Source: CAZSLO01 sp964608025 (GTDB lineage: Bacteria; Chloroflexota; Dehalococcoidia; Lucifugimonadales; CAJWER01). Taken from it: 64,000 bases of DNA. Below are positions 1 to 9,697 of the stretch, piece by piece. Position 1 is the first letter of the stretch; the number at the start of each line of letters is the position of its first letter. The notes below the pieces were generated by a model. It searched no databases, was not told the origin of the DNA, and saw nothing but the letters and a program-made list of their open reading frames with translations. The position numbers were made by a program, and so were the translations under genes. The stretch is from NCBI GenBank assembly GCA_964608025.1, contig CAZSLO010000007.1:1-64000 (forward strand), in the 5' to 3' direction.

Positions 1-543
1 CAACCGATCAATGCAGTCGGCCCGGACCATCCTGAGACCTTTGTAGGACCCCTCGATAACTGGCATGTACACTACGAACTATGTACCGGACCAAGATTTC
101 AATCTCGGTCATCTTCTGAAGAAGAATGTAAACAAGATGAAGGTAACTGGGTGCCATCATACGGATGGATGATCCATGCATGGGTATGGGTGGACAATCC
201 CCTCGGGGTGTTTACTATGTGGAACCCAAATATCCCTCCTGTAGCTTCTTCATCTGTAGTTCGACAGACAGCCAGCACAGGGGATACACCATCTGTATCC
301 ATTGAAAAGTTTGGATACGGCGAGGCAGTTATCAAACCCGGGCAAAGCATCTCATGGACTAATACTGATACCGTCGGCCATACAGTGACAGAGGGTTCCA
401 GGGGACGGAACGACGGCGGATTTGATTCAGGCGTTTTGGGCCCAGGATCCTCATTCGAACTGACCTTCGACCAGCCCGGTAGGTTTGACTACACATGTAC
501 TCTCCACTCTTTCATGTCTGGAACAGTCATCGTAACCCCTTAG
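1..543 (+). CDS. Cupredoxin (plastocyanin-like) domain protein, 5' end cut by window
   Basis: The reading frame is open from the first base, so the gene begins upstream; 180 residues are visible. The last ~90 residues form a small blue-copper fold: 'VGHTV' supplies one His, and 'CTLHSFM' near the C-terminus supplies the Cys-His-Met ligand group of type 1 copper sites. The N-terminal part has conserved-looking His/Trp/Cys ('NWHVHYELC') but I do not recognise its family. Cupredoxins are exported electron carriers or oxidoreductases, so this is probably an extracytoplasmic protein; its signal peptide would lie outside the window. Copper binding is well supported by the motif, the electron partner is unknown. 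It is followed by 172 bases of non-coding DNA holding the next gene's promoter. Confidence 0.75.
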   Translation, partial: QPINAVGPDHPETFVGPLDNWHVHYELCTGPRFQSRSSSEEECKQDEGNWVPSYGWMIHAWVWVDNPLGVFTMWNPNIPPVASSSVVRQTASTGDTPSVSIEKFGYGEAVIKPGQSISWTNTDTVGHTVTEGSRGRNDGGFDSGVLGPGSSFELTFDQPGRFDYTCTLHSFMSGTVIVTP

Positions 544-656
544 GTCCACGTAATAGTCAATACCTATTGATTCATGATTGCATACTTGGCCTATCATGAT
601 TCAATATATTTTCATACAAAATAGTGCTGGACAGGCAAATGTTTTCACGGAATTTT

Positions 657-686
657 TTGCAGCATATTGCAAGCTGCGCCTATACT
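657..686 (+). promoter_or_regulatory. Sigma70-type promoter for the nucleotidyltransferase-kinase fusion
   Basis: A -35 hexamer TTGCAG at 657-662 and a -10 hexamer TATACT at 681-686 are separated by 18 bases. The predicted start of transcription, around 693, leaves a leader of about 23 bases before the ATG at 716. Prediction by pattern only. Confidence 0.5.
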
Positions 687-715
687 AAACATTGACTGTA
701 TGAGTAATAAGCTAA

Positions 716-3172
716 ATGGTTAACAACGATCAAGACGCAGTGTGTGTAATTCTAGCCGGTGGACCCGGTAATAGAATGGCGTCCGGTAACACACACAAGG
801 TCTGCTTCCCTGTAGCAGGCAAGCCTGCAATAGTACGTGCCATAGATGCTTACAAGCAGGCGGGTCTGACTCGCTTTATCGTAGTCGTGGGCTATATGGC
901 TGAACAGGTTATATCTACAGTCTCAGAACCACATCCAGAAGTATCGTTCGTCTATCAACACGATCCTCGTGGTACTGGCCACGCAGCGTCAGTAGCAATA
1001 GAAGTCCTCGATTCCCAGGGATTTGAAGGAGAGGTGATCGTGGTTATGGGGGACGCCGTAATCCAACCTACCGTTATACGTAATTTGCGAAAACGATTCT
1101 CTCTTGGAAATCTTGATGCCCTTGTTACCACGGTATCCAAGAAACATCGGCCCAACGCTGGCCGCGTCATCCGCGACACATCTGGTTCTATTCTTGGAAT
1201 CGTAGAGGTACCTGACATCGAAATGGCCCGGACATCAGGAGAAAAAATATTGGTCAGTGGCAAAGCCCTGTCAGCCGTCCAAATCGATAATCAAAGCAAT
1301 TCAGCTAATGCATCATTGTATGCATTCCGGTACCCACTACTCCTCAAGGCGTTGAAGCAACTAACCCCAGACAATGCACAATCTGAAATCTACCTGACAG
1401 ACACCGTGGAGTATATAGCTCAATATGGATCTGTAGATACCATGCTGATACCGGATGTTACCGATATCATGGCATTCAATACGCCTGCTGAACTACTAGC
1501 GATCGAGGATGCGATTCGGTCTAAAGAGAGCCATGCAAGGGTCACTCTAGGCAATCAACAACGCTTAGAAACAGGTGCTCTCAAGCCAATTGGTGAATGG
1601 GTCCAACTCTTCAAATCACCGCCCCCGGATCTCCGTAGACGCATCGGGAAAATTTATGGCAACGACGAGAGTCTAATAAAAGAACGGTTGGCCTCCCTCG
1701 GCAAAATCGCCTGGCTTGCAATGAGTCAAATGGGCCCAGAACGAGAAGTCGTCGTCTGTCGGGCCCCAGGCCGTGTAAATCTTATGGGCCGTCATATAGA
1801 TCACCAGGGAGGTTACGTCAACGAGATGGCGGTAAGCCGCGAGGTACTTCTAGTAGCTGCGCCAAGAAATGACGATCTCTTCACCTTGACTAACATGGAT
1901 AGCGATCGCCACCCCTCCCGTGAATTCCGAATAACCGAGATTCTCGACGAGACCTCTTGGGGAGACTGGATTGACTTCATAGAATCTGTAACGGTTCGAC
2001 AGGTCCTCGAAAATGGTCCAAAGGACTGGAGTCATTATGCCCGTGCTCCCTTGTTAAGATTGCAACATGAACGACCTGACTTACCACTAAAAGGTATGGA
2101 CTGCATCGTCGGAGGTAATATACCTATGGGGGCAGGTCTTTCAAGTAGTTCAGCTTTAGTAGTCGGCTTCGCAGAAGCTGCGATTGCACTTAACGGTCTA
2201 AACGTCACCGTAAGAGACTTCGTAGACCTATGTGGCGAGGGTGAATGGTTTGTCGGGTCCAGAGGCGGAAGCGCCGACCATGCCGCTATACGAACCGGCC
2301 TCGCAGGACACGTCACACGCATAGGGTTCTTCCCATTTTCCATTGAAGACAGCATCCCAATGCCACCCGGCATCGAGATTTTGATAATCGATAGTAAGGA
2401 GAAAGCAGTCAAGAGCAGGGGTGCCCCGGCACGTGACATATACAACCAACGTGTAGCAACTTACAAAATAGCTTTCCAACTTCTCCAACAGGCATGGCCG
2501 CCCGCGCGGGGTGCCATGCACTTCCGAGACCTGATTCCTGATCGGCTAGGTGTCGGTATCTCGGATCTTTATCAGGCTTTAGCCAGGCTGCCAAACCGGG
2601 CTTCTCGTCGAGAAATAGGCCGATTGCTTGATATAAAAGGACAACAGGAACTTAACCGTGTATTTGAAAGTCATCGGAATATAGGACCCTATGATCTAAG
2701 AGGCGTAGCACTTTACGGTCTTGGCGAATGTCTAAGGGCTGACCAATTCGCCGAATGTTTAAAATCCGACAATTTGCAAGGGGTTGGGCAATTGATGCAA
2801 ACGAGCCACGACGGGGATCGATTATATAGCTATAGAGCAGATGGTACCCCTCGGAGATATTCTGTACGAACTGACGACGCAACTCTCAGCCGATTAGCAA
2901 ATTCAAAGAGTGATCTAAGCCTGCAACCAGGCAGATACGGCTGCAGCACAAAAAAAATCGACAGGATTGTCGACATAGTATCAGCCACGGAGGGAGTAGT
3001 AGGGGCCCAGCTTTCTGGGGCGGGACTAGGGGGATGTGTCATGGCCATGGTGCATTCCGGTACCAAGGCAGTGGTAGTAGAAAAACTAGAAAAAGCTTTC
3101 AGCAACCACGGAAAGGAAACCCCTGCCATATACGACTGTAAGCCGGTCGCCGGAGCAGGCCTTATACAATAA
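716..3172 (+). CDS. Fused sugar-1-phosphate nucleotidyltransferase / galactokinase-type GHMP sugar kinase
   Basis: Two enzymes are joined in 818 residues. Residues ~8-250 are a nucleotidyltransferase (GlmU/RmlA-like) with the nucleotide-binding motif 'LAGGPGNRM' followed by the usual Lys. Residues ~340-815 are a GHMP kinase of the galactokinase type: 'GRVNLMGRHIDHQGG' near 350 matches the galactokinase signature (usually G-E-H-T-D), 'PMGAGLSSSSA' near 475 is the ATP-binding loop, 'GGSADHAA' carries the catalytic Asp, and 'LSGAGLGGC' is the C-terminal GHMP motif. Such a protein would phosphorylate a sugar at C1 and then activate it as a nucleotide sugar, in the manner of the bifunctional fucose kinase/GDP-fucose pyrophosphorylase. 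The Glu-to-Arg change in the signature argues against simple galactose as substrate; uronic acids or heptoses are possible. Substrate is inference. Confidence 0.82.
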   Translation: MVNNDQDAVCVILAGGPGNRMASGNTHKVCFPVAGKPAIVRAIDAYKQAGLTRFIVVVGYMAEQVISTVSEPHPEVSFVYQHDPRGTGHAASVAIEVLDSQGFEGEVIVVMGDAVIQPTVIRNLRKRFSLGNLDALVTTVSKKHRPNAGRVIRDTSGSILGIVEVPDIEMARTSGEKILVSGKALSAVQIDNQSNSANASLYAFRYPLLLKALKQLTPDNAQSEIYLTDTVEYIAQYGSVDTMLIPDVTDIMAFNTPAELLAIEDAIRSKESHARVTLGNQQRLETGALKPIGEWVQLFKSPPPDLRRRIGKIYGNDESLIKERLASLGKIAWLAMSQMGPEREVVVCRAPGRVNLMGRHIDHQGGYVNEMAVSREVLLVAAPRNDDLFTLTNMDSDRHPSREFRITEILDETSWGDWIDFIESVTVRQVLENGPKDWSHYARAPLLRLQHERPDLPLKGMDCIVGGNIPMGAGLSSSSALVVGFAEAAIALNGLNVTVRDFVDLCGEGEWFVGSRGGSADHAAIRTGLAGHVTRIGFFPFSIEDSIPMPPGIEILIIDSKEKAVKSRGAPARDIYNQRVATYKIAFQLLQQAWPPARGAMHFRDLIPDRLGVGISDLYQALARLPNRASRREIGRLLDIKGQQELNRVFESHRNIGPYDLRGVALYGLGECLRADQFAECLKSDNLQGVGQLMQTSHDGDRLYSYRADGTPRRYSVRTDDATLSRLANSKSDLSLQPGRYGCSTKKIDRIVDIVSATEGVVGAQLSGAGLGGCVMAMVHSGTKAVVVEKLEKAFSNHGKETPAIYDCKPVAGAGLIQ

Positions 3173-3381
3173 TGCCAAGACCAAGAAGATGAGACTGTTT
3201 TAGGAATACCTCTGCATACGATGGGAATAGACATAAAAACCTCGATCTCCATCCCAAGTCTATTTAATTATTACCGTCCAATCTTGACCAATAGCAGAAT
3301 AACTGTACAATTCTCCGAAAATGATCGCCTCTTCCCAATTATGGAAGGGCTGTCAGATATAGCCGTTATACGGAGGCTGGT

Positions 3382-4533
3382 ATGCCACTAAACAACGGAT
3401 ACCGAAATGGAAAAAAAGATCGTAAGCTTGTAGTGGTACAACAGTCAGGGGGCAATGACTACCTCAACAGTATAGTGCCCTACACCAACGGGCTCTACTA
3501 TGATTTTCGCTCCCTTACACACCACGACCCTGAAGATGTACTTAAGATCAACGATACTCTAGGATTTGGTCCAACTATGGGACCAATCAAAGAGCTTTGG
3601 GATGAAGGCAAGGTAGCGATCATCCACGGGATCGGCTATCCAAGACCAGACCGATCACACTTCCGGTCCATGGATATCTGGCACACAGCCGAACCGGTAG
3701 AAATCAGCCAAGAGGGCTGGCTCGGTCGTGCTGTGAGAGATATGGACCCAAAGAGTGAAAATGTCCTAACCGCAGTAAGTTTCGGAGTGGGTCTGCCAAG
3801 AGCCCTAGGCTGCAACGGTGTACCAGTAGCCTCCGTCGGAGATCTAGAAACTTACGGACTCTTCCCTGATATCCAAGACGAATGGCTGAGGGAGTACGCG
3901 CTTGAAGCCTTCGGAAAGATGTATGGAGCCGCAGCCGGGAAAGAAGCTGTAATGGGCTTCCTCGGACAAACTGGAAGAGATGCTTTGAAGGGAGCCGATA
4001 TCCTGAGAACAGCTCCTGAGAAATACTCCTCCACGATAGAGTACGGTACAAACCCTATCGCTCGAAGCTTGAGGGACGCAGCCCAGGTTATGTTTGCTGA
4101 CTTCGGAACTCGAATCTTCTATACGACGCACGGGGGCTACGATACCCACGCTGGACTAAAGATTGCACACCCCCAACTCTGGTCTGATCTTAGCCCTGCT
4201 GTCATGGACTTTTTGGATGATCTCGAAGAACACGATGAGGCAGATGAAACGGTGATGCTGATTTTCTCAGAGTTCGGTCGCCGGGTACGTGATAACGGCA
4301 ACGGTGCAGACCATGGTTCCGGTGGAGTAGCTTTCATAGTCGGAAACAAGGTCAAGGGTGGTATGTATGGAGAATACCCATCACTTGAGGAAAAGGACCA
4401 TCTCGACGGAGATCTTCACTTCAATAACGATTTTCGAGGCACTTATTCCTCAATTATCGAAGACTGGCTTGGACTTGACCCCGTACCCATAGTGAAGGGC
4501 AAATTCGAATCTTTCGATCTATTCAAAAATTAA
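3382..4533 (+). CDS. DUF1501 family protein
   Basis: 383 residues of the DUF1501 family, which is related to alkaline phosphatase/sulfatase-like folds and of unestablished function. Family marks seen are 'VVVQQSGGNDYLN' at the N-terminus, 'HFRSMDIWHTA', 'TTHGGYDTHAGL' and 'FSEFGRRV...NGADHGSGG'. No twin-arginine signal is visible at this start, unlike many homologues, so export is not shown. The start has GGAGG eight bases upstream. It is followed after 36 bases by a DUF1800 gene, the normal partner of this family, and the two probably form an operon continuing into the NHL-repeat gene. Confidence 0.88.
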   Translation: MPLNNGYRNGKKDRKLVVVQQSGGNDYLNSIVPYTNGLYYDFRSLTHHDPEDVLKINDTLGFGPTMGPIKELWDEGKVAIIHGIGYPRPDRSHFRSMDIWHTAEPVEISQEGWLGRAVRDMDPKSENVLTAVSFGVGLPRALGCNGVPVASVGDLETYGLFPDIQDEWLREYALEAFGKMYGAAAGKEAVMGFLGQTGRDALKGADILRTAPEKYSSTIEYGTNPIARSLRDAAQVMFADFGTRIFYTTHGGYDTHAGLKIAHPQLWSDLSPAVMDFLDDLEEHDEADETVMLIFSEFGRRVRDNGNGADHGSGGVAFIVGNKVKGGMYGEYPSLEEKDHLDGDLHFNNDFRGTYSSIIEDWLGLDPVPIVKGKFESFDLFKN

Positions 4534-4569
4534 AATCCTAGTTGACTGATCCCTGCGGAGGATAAGAGG

Positions 4570-5964
4570 ATGAGCGAAAACATCGCCTTGATTTCGCACC
4601 TGATGCGCAGAGCCGGTTTTGGAGCCACTCGAACTGAACTTGAGCAGTATCTCGCCCAAGGCTACGAGGAGACGGTCAATTGGCTTCTTAACCCTGGTGT
4701 CCCAGGTGAGTTCTCTGAGGACCTTGCGAAGCGCAGAGCTGTAGGGTTCGATGAGGGAGGAAGCGCTTTTAACCTGTGGGCTGTACGCATGATCCATACA
4801 AATAATCCACTAGAAGAAAAAATGACGCTTTTCCTTCATGGATTGTTTCCAGTTAGATACATGAGCCAGGGCCGAGCCCTGTTAAACCAATTAGACAGCT
4901 TCAGAAAACATTCACTAGGTAGTTTCAGGGATCTGCTCGTGGCACTTTCAAGAGACCCAGCTATGCTCCTATTCCTGAACAACAACGATAATCACCACGA
5001 CGCCATGAACGAGAATTACGGGCGCGAATTAATAGAGTTGTTCTCTATGGGCGTAGGCAATTACACGGAACAGGATGTAAAAGAGTGTGCTCGAGCTTTC
5101 ACCGGCTGGACACTGGGAAATGCTGACTATATGGCAGTTAGGGCCGGGAAGAACTCCTTCGATCCATACGGGTCGATCGCATGGCATTTTGAATACCGTC
5201 CAGAGGATCATGACAATGGTGTCAAGACATTTCTGGGCGAGGCCGGGGAGTTTGACGGCGAAGACATTTGTGACATTATTGTCCGCCAACCCTCAACAGC
5301 CCGATTCATCTGTACGAGACTATTCCAATTCTTCGCCGCCGACGAAATAGATTCCGATGGAGACAAGACCATCGAAAATATGGTCGAGGTCTACTACAAG
5401 TCAAACTACGAACTGAAGTCGGTACTTAAAGCACTTTTCAACTCCGAATTCTTTAAGTCCGAGGATGCTAGGTTCGCCAGGGTCAAGTGCCCTGCTGAAT
5501 TGGTCATCGGTGCTATCAGGATCACTGGAGCCTCTCCTACTCCCGATAGTGGTTCCGCGGGTGCTACTGGAGCGTCAGGAACTATGGGCCAATCCCTTTT
5601 CCAACCTCCCAGTGTAGAAGGATGGCACGAAGGCAAGGAATGGATCGAGAGTGGAGCCCTGGTGCAAAGGGTGAACTTTATCTCCAAGTTGTTCCGAGAT
5701 GCATCTAAGCCAGGGGTCAGGGACATAATCGATCGAGTCGTGAGCAACAACGGCGGCATCTATTCCCCTGAAGAGGTCGTAGATCTATGTGTAGATCTCA
5801 TAGGTCCAATAGAAGTATCAGATGATTCAAGGGCCCAACTGGTCGAGTTTGCCGCCAGGAAAGGCAAATTTGACCTCCGTGATCCTGGGGATAAAGAATC
5901 CAGGGAAAGGGTGTCCGAAATGCTTGGTCTTATTTCAGCTACTCCCGAATTCCAATTCGCATAG
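4570..5964 (+). CDS. DUF1800 family protein
   Basis: 464 residues of DUF1800, the usual neighbour of DUF1501 in Planctomycetota, Verrucomicrobiota, Chloroflexota and others. Recognisable family blocks are 'HLMRRAGFGAT' at the N-terminus, 'NENYGRELIELFSMGVGNYTE', 'CARAFTGWTL', 'ICTRLFQFF' and 'FQPPSVEGWHEGKEWI'. The biochemical role is not established; the pair is often discussed in connection with surface or extracellular processes. Strong ribosome-binding sequence (GGAGGATAAGAGG) lies directly upstream. A short Gly/Ser/Ala-rich stretch near residue 325-340 looks like a flexible loop. Confidence 0.88.
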   Translation: MSENIALISHLMRRAGFGATRTELEQYLAQGYEETVNWLLNPGVPGEFSEDLAKRRAVGFDEGGSAFNLWAVRMIHTNNPLEEKMTLFLHGLFPVRYMSQGRALLNQLDSFRKHSLGSFRDLLVALSRDPAMLLFLNNNDNHHDAMNENYGRELIELFSMGVGNYTEQDVKECARAFTGWTLGNADYMAVRAGKNSFDPYGSIAWHFEYRPEDHDNGVKTFLGEAGEFDGEDICDIIVRQPSTARFICTRLFQFFAADEIDSDGDKTIENMVEVYYKSNYELKSVLKALFNSEFFKSEDARFARVKCPAELVIGAIRITGASPTPDSGSAGATGASGTMGQSLFQPPSVEGWHEGKEWIESGALVQRVNFISKLFRDASKPGVRDIIDRVVSNNGGIYSPEEVVDLCVDLIGPIEVSDDSRAQLVEFAARKGKFDLRDPGDKESRERVSEMLGLISATPEFQFA

Positions 5965-5978
5965 CCGGCATAATCTGC

Positions 5979-6971
5979 ATGTCAATATCGAGAACCAAGT
6001 TCAGCCTTGAATACATCAAAACCATCGGCGGTGGTCGTAAGATCCGGCCATATGACATGGCATTCGCCTCGAACGGCGATTTCTATGTCCTCAATCACGC
6101 CACTGGATTTGGTGCCGGCCGGTTCACAGTCTGCAACATGGATGAAGATATCCTTGCAGAACTGCCCGACAATGCTGGAGACGGCCCCTTTAGCCAACCA
6201 GTATCTGTAGCCTTCGACAACAACGAAAATCTCTTCGTCCTGGACGAAGCCAAGAACCGGGTAACAATTCTCGACAAGGAAGCGAATTTCTTGGACAGTT
6301 GGGGCAGTCACGGGTCAGGCAATGGAGAGCTAGACCACCCATCTGCGCTGCGGTTCGATGAAAACGAGGACTGCTATATCGTCGACCAGATGAATCACAG
6401 GGTACAGAAATTCACAAAAAACGGGGACTACTTGCTCCAATGGGGTAAATTCGGTGATGGAGAGGGTGAATTCAATATTCCATGGGGGATTAACCTCGAT
6501 CAAAACGGGTTTGTTTACATAGCAGACTGGCGTAATGACCGCATCCAGAAATTCACCCCCGACGGGCAGTTCATAACAAGCTTCTGCCAATCAGGACAGG
6601 GTGACGGTCAACTTGATCGGCCATCTTGTGTCGTAATCGACAATGAAGGTTACATCTACATAGGTGATTGGGGAAATGAGCGTGTTCAAATCCTTGATCC
6701 AGATGGTGTGTTTGTAACAAAATTACAAGGCCAAGCAACCCTGTCTATATGGGCTTCTAGATTCATAGACTCCAATCCCGATGAAAAGCGAACACGAGAA
6801 TCATCCAACCTGTATCCGAACCTACCTACACATCTGAGCACTCCTTTCCACAGATCGAGCCAAACTGAGCCTTTCTTCTTCGGAATTACTTCACTTCACA
6901 TAGACGGGGACGGAAGACTCTACGTTATAGAAAGCCGCCGCCAACGCTTCCAGATTTACCAGAAAAACTAG
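5979..6971 (+). CDS. NHL-repeat beta-propeller protein
   Basis: 330 residues with at least five NHL-type repeats, seen as recurring 'DxxGxxYVxDxxNxRVQxF' patterns (for example 'DQMNHRVQKFTKNGDYL', 'DWRNDRIQKFTPDGQF', 'DWGNERVQILDPDGVF'). This builds a six-bladed propeller of the kind found in peptidyl-glycine lyases, serum-paraoxonase-like enzymes and protein-binding scaffolds. No signal peptide is visible. It lies 14 bases after the DUF1800 gene and is probably co-transcribed. No catalytic residues can be assigned by eye; function unknown. Confidence 0.8.
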   Translation: MSISRTKFSLEYIKTIGGGRKIRPYDMAFASNGDFYVLNHATGFGAGRFTVCNMDEDILAELPDNAGDGPFSQPVSVAFDNNENLFVLDEAKNRVTILDKEANFLDSWGSHGSGNGELDHPSALRFDENEDCYIVDQMNHRVQKFTKNGDYLLQWGKFGDGEGEFNIPWGINLDQNGFVYIADWRNDRIQKFTPDGQFITSFCQSGQGDGQLDRPSCVVIDNEGYIYIGDWGNERVQILDPDGVFVTKLQGQATLSIWASRFIDSNPDEKRTRESSNLYPNLPTHLSTPFHRSSQTEPFFFGITSLHIDGDGRLYVIESRRQRFQIYQKN

Positions 6972-7050
6972 GCAAAACGGTATCCATCCGGCTTGTTCAC
7001 TCAAGCAATACGCCCGCTTAGTTCCTAAAATTCCTAGAAAAGGGGATCCC

Positions 7051-8121
7051 ATGTACTACAGGAAAGAACTCCCAGTGATGAGTGCGGTTTACAGATCTTT
7101 ACCCTCGAGGCGTTTTCTTGTAACTGCCTTGGGTGGCCACTGGCCAGTTATGGAAAAGCTACAAAACGGACATCTAGGAGTTGTGACACGTGATGGTGAC
7201 TTCCACATAGGAGAACGTGGTCGGTTGGTATTCGTCACATCACCTGACAAGGGTGAATCTTGGAGTCATGCCAGAGTCATCTCTGACGAGGGTCCGGATA
7301 ACCGGAATCCCGCTTTTGGAGTAGCCTCTGATGGGACCCTAATTGCCTCTTTCATAAGGCAAGTTAACTACACGAAGGGTGACTACGACTGGGACACACA
7401 TATATCTGGTGATCGTGACCCCAACATCCTTTACGTTTCTCTGTCGACGGACCAAGGTACAACATGGACTACATCACCAGCCCAGGTCGACGGCCAGGAC
7501 TCGTGGGGAGTCGGGTCTCCCTTTGGCAAAATCATAACCCTGGACGACGGTGCCAGCCTGATGTCTTATTACACAGTAGAAGGTCGGACTGGTACTCCAT
7601 ACACAATCAGATCGCACGATGGCGGGCGCACATGGATAGACCCTGTAATTATCGTGTCGGAAGGGTACAGTGAAACATCTATATGTAATTTGGGCGAAGG
7701 ACATCTCCTTGCCTTAATGCGAGGCAACCAGGGAGGAGGGCTATTCCAGGTAGAATCGACAGATAATGGATACAACTGGAGCGAACCATGTCGAATTACT
7801 GGTCCTTCGGAACACCCCGGTGATGTGATAAAACTCCAGGACGAACGTCTACTAATGACCTACGGCCGGCGTGTTAATCCATTTGGCACGCTGGGTATGG
7901 TAAGCAACGACAACGGAAAGACCTGGGACAGGGACAACAGGATTCTCCTCACGGCAGACAGTGGGGGAGGTGACCACGGGTATCCAAGCAACGTCCAGTG
8001 TGACGATGGCACGATTATAACCGTGTACTACTCCGCAGAACTAGAGATCAAGAGGAGTCCCCGTCAAGAAATCCTAGGTTTACATGGAGCAGCGGTAATA
8101 TACCGGCCGGAAGATCTTTGA
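7051..8121 (+). CDS. Sialidase/BNR-repeat family protein (exo-alpha-sialidase-like)
   Basis: 356 residues with five Asp-box repeats of the S-x-D-x-G-x-T/S-W type: 'SPDKGESW', 'STDQGTTW', 'SHDGGRTW', 'STDNGYNW' and 'SNDNGKTW'. These mark the six-bladed sialidase/neuraminidase fold. The family includes sialidases and other glycan-acting or carbohydrate-binding proteins; an arginine triad cannot be confirmed by eye. A good ribosome-binding site (AAAAGGGGAT) precedes the ATG at 7051, but a second ATG 27 bases downstream is also possible. No signal peptide is seen, so a cytoplasmic or non-classically exported protein is possible. Confidence 0.75.
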   Translation: MYYRKELPVMSAVYRSLPSRRFLVTALGGHWPVMEKLQNGHLGVVTRDGDFHIGERGRLVFVTSPDKGESWSHARVISDEGPDNRNPAFGVASDGTLIASFIRQVNYTKGDYDWDTHISGDRDPNILYVSLSTDQGTTWTTSPAQVDGQDSWGVGSPFGKIITLDDGASLMSYYTVEGRTGTPYTIRSHDGGRTWIDPVIIVSEGYSETSICNLGEGHLLALMRGNQGGGLFQVESTDNGYNWSEPCRITGPSEHPGDVIKLQDERLLMTYGRRVNPFGTLGMVSNDNGKTWDRDNRILLTADSGGGDHGYPSNVQCDDGTIITVYYSAELEIKRSPRQEILGLHGAAVIYRPEDL

Positions 8122-8270
8122 CCTTGAATCATAAGAAACGCCAACAAACCTATTCCACATTCAAGTGAAATACAGGTTCACCAATCTCAGTCATTTCTTA
8201 TAGCTGGTAATCGGCCTTAAGACCAACGATCCTATTCTCAAAAGGTATCTTTCACATAACGAGATTTTCT

Positions 8271-9398
8271 TTATTGGCCGATGGACTCTTCCATCACGCG
8301 GAGAGAGTTCTCGCCATGAATCTTCCTTATGTCAATATCACTATAGCCACGTTTAAGTAGTTCCTCGGTAATAAGCGGGACCTTGGAACAATCATCTAGC
8401 CCATCGGGTAAACGGCATCCATCGAAATCGGAGCCAAGTCCGACATGGTCTATTCCGGCAACATTTACCACATGATCTATATGGTCAACGATCTCGGTGT
8501 AATGAGGACGTTCCAGGTTATCTACTTTTATCTTGTATCTATCTCGAATTTCTTCCAGGGACTCTTTCTCTACATCCGAACCGATCTCGAATCTAGATGT
8601 AATCTCCGCGAGTTCAGCATCTCGCTGATCGTTCAGGGCTTTTTCCTCCTCATTCCGCTTCTGTCCTATAAAAGTAACCTCGTAATTAACATGAACTACA
8701 CCCCCATTCTGAGCCACTGCCTTTAGTTGATCATCGTTCATATTTCGAGGATTCTGACAAATCTTCCAGCATGATGAGTGGGATGCTATGACTGGCTTTG
8801 TTACTGTCTCAATCGTATCCCAAAATGTCTTGACTGCAACATGTGATATATCAACTATCATACCTATCCGTTCCATTTCCTTTACGACAGTCCGTCCAAA
8901 GTCTGTCAATCCATTATGTCGTGGATCGTCTAGCACTCCGTCTGCCCAGTTGTTGGTATTGTTATGTGTAAGGGTCATGTACCGTACACCTAGCTCATGG
9001 AATTCTCTCAAGACACCTAGGTCGTCCATAATCGCGTGTCCACCTTCGAGGCAAAGAATTCCAGCTAGCCTGCCTTCACCGGTGATACGACGTACGTCGG
9101 AGGCAGTTTTTGCCTGTTCGATCTGGTCAGGGTACTGCTCGCAAAGCCGTCTGAAGGCATCGGTGTACCTTAGAACACGTTGCACTGCTGTACCCTCATC
9201 AAGGTATTCAGGACTTACATAAGCTGCGAAAAATTGAGCGGTTTGGTTTCCAGATCGCATCCGGGGCAGATCCATGTGACCAGCCCGGGTATTAGACCCC
9301 AAGTCTTCACCGTCATCAACGGTACGTGCTAGGCTATCCGAATGGGTATCAACTATGGTGGATGAAAAGTGGAGCTCTCTTGCCTGGTCGCTGATCAT
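8271..9398 (-). CDS. Membrane dipeptidase (peptidase M19 / renal dipeptidase family)
   Basis: 375 residues of the M19 metallopeptidase family, binuclear zinc enzymes that cleave dipeptides, including ones with a D-residue at the C-terminal position. Seen: 'DTHSDS' near residue 17 (metal HxD), 'EGGHAIMDDLGVL' with the bridging Glu, 'LTHNNTNNWADG', 'GMIVDISHV' and 'VIASHSSC' with metal His residues, and 'GLGSDFDG' near the end. Start supported by AGAGG seven bases upstream. The gene is convergent with the sialidase-like gene and divergent from alaS. Substrate unknown; peptide or amino-acid recycling is likely. Confidence 0.88.
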   Translation of the reverse strand: MISDQARELHFSSTIVDTHSDSLARTVDDGEDLGSNTRAGHMDLPRMRSGNQTAQFFAAYVSPEYLDEGTAVQRVLRYTDAFRRLCEQYPDQIEQAKTASDVRRITGEGRLAGILCLEGGHAIMDDLGVLREFHELGVRYMTLTHNNTNNWADGVLDDPRHNGLTDFGRTVVKEMERIGMIVDISHVAVKTFWDTIETVTKPVIASHSSCWKICQNPRNMNDDQLKAVAQNGGVVHVNYEVTFIGQKRNEEEKALNDQRDAELAEITSRFEIGSDVEKESLEEIRDRYKIKVDNLERPHYTEIVDHIDHVVNVAGIDHVGLGSDFDGCRLPDGLDDCSKVPLITEELLKRGYSDIDIRKIHGENSLRVMEESIGQ

Positions 9399-9697
9399 GG
9401 TTTGCCTCTTTAATTTACTTTAGGTAGACGATTGTTTCTCTTATTAGATGTACTTTCTACAAGAATCACCACCGGGAATATGAGACCAAGAGGCACGTGT
9501 TCACCCAGATCACAGCTCGAGATGACAACAGGGTGCCGGGCTCAATATTCGAAGACAAACCTATTATATCCAAGAGAATCTTCGTTGACACCTTGAAAGA
9601 AGCTCTACTAGAATCGAAATCTAACTATTATTCTCATTCCCTAACTAGGCTGATCACACAAATCACCAGTTTCACAGTGTAAGGAGCGTCTTTACCA
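9399..9697. other. Intergenic region between the divergent dipeptidase gene and alaS
   Basis: 299 bases holding the promoters of both divergent genes. There is a GTG-started 61-codon open frame at 9497-9682 on the plus strand, but its product resembles nothing I know and it ends just before the alaS ribosome-binding site, so I do not call it. The stretch at 9528-9544 faintly recalls a T-box core but lacks the conserved bases. Nothing firm seen. Confidence 0.4.

Noticed and set aside
9528..9544. Possible T-box core (AGGGTG...) upstream of alaS
   Set aside because: The conserved GGNACCGCG part and a following terminator are missing.
9497..9682. 61-codon GTG-started open frame before alaS
   Set aside because: No resemblance to known proteins and it lies in the expected promoter and leader region.
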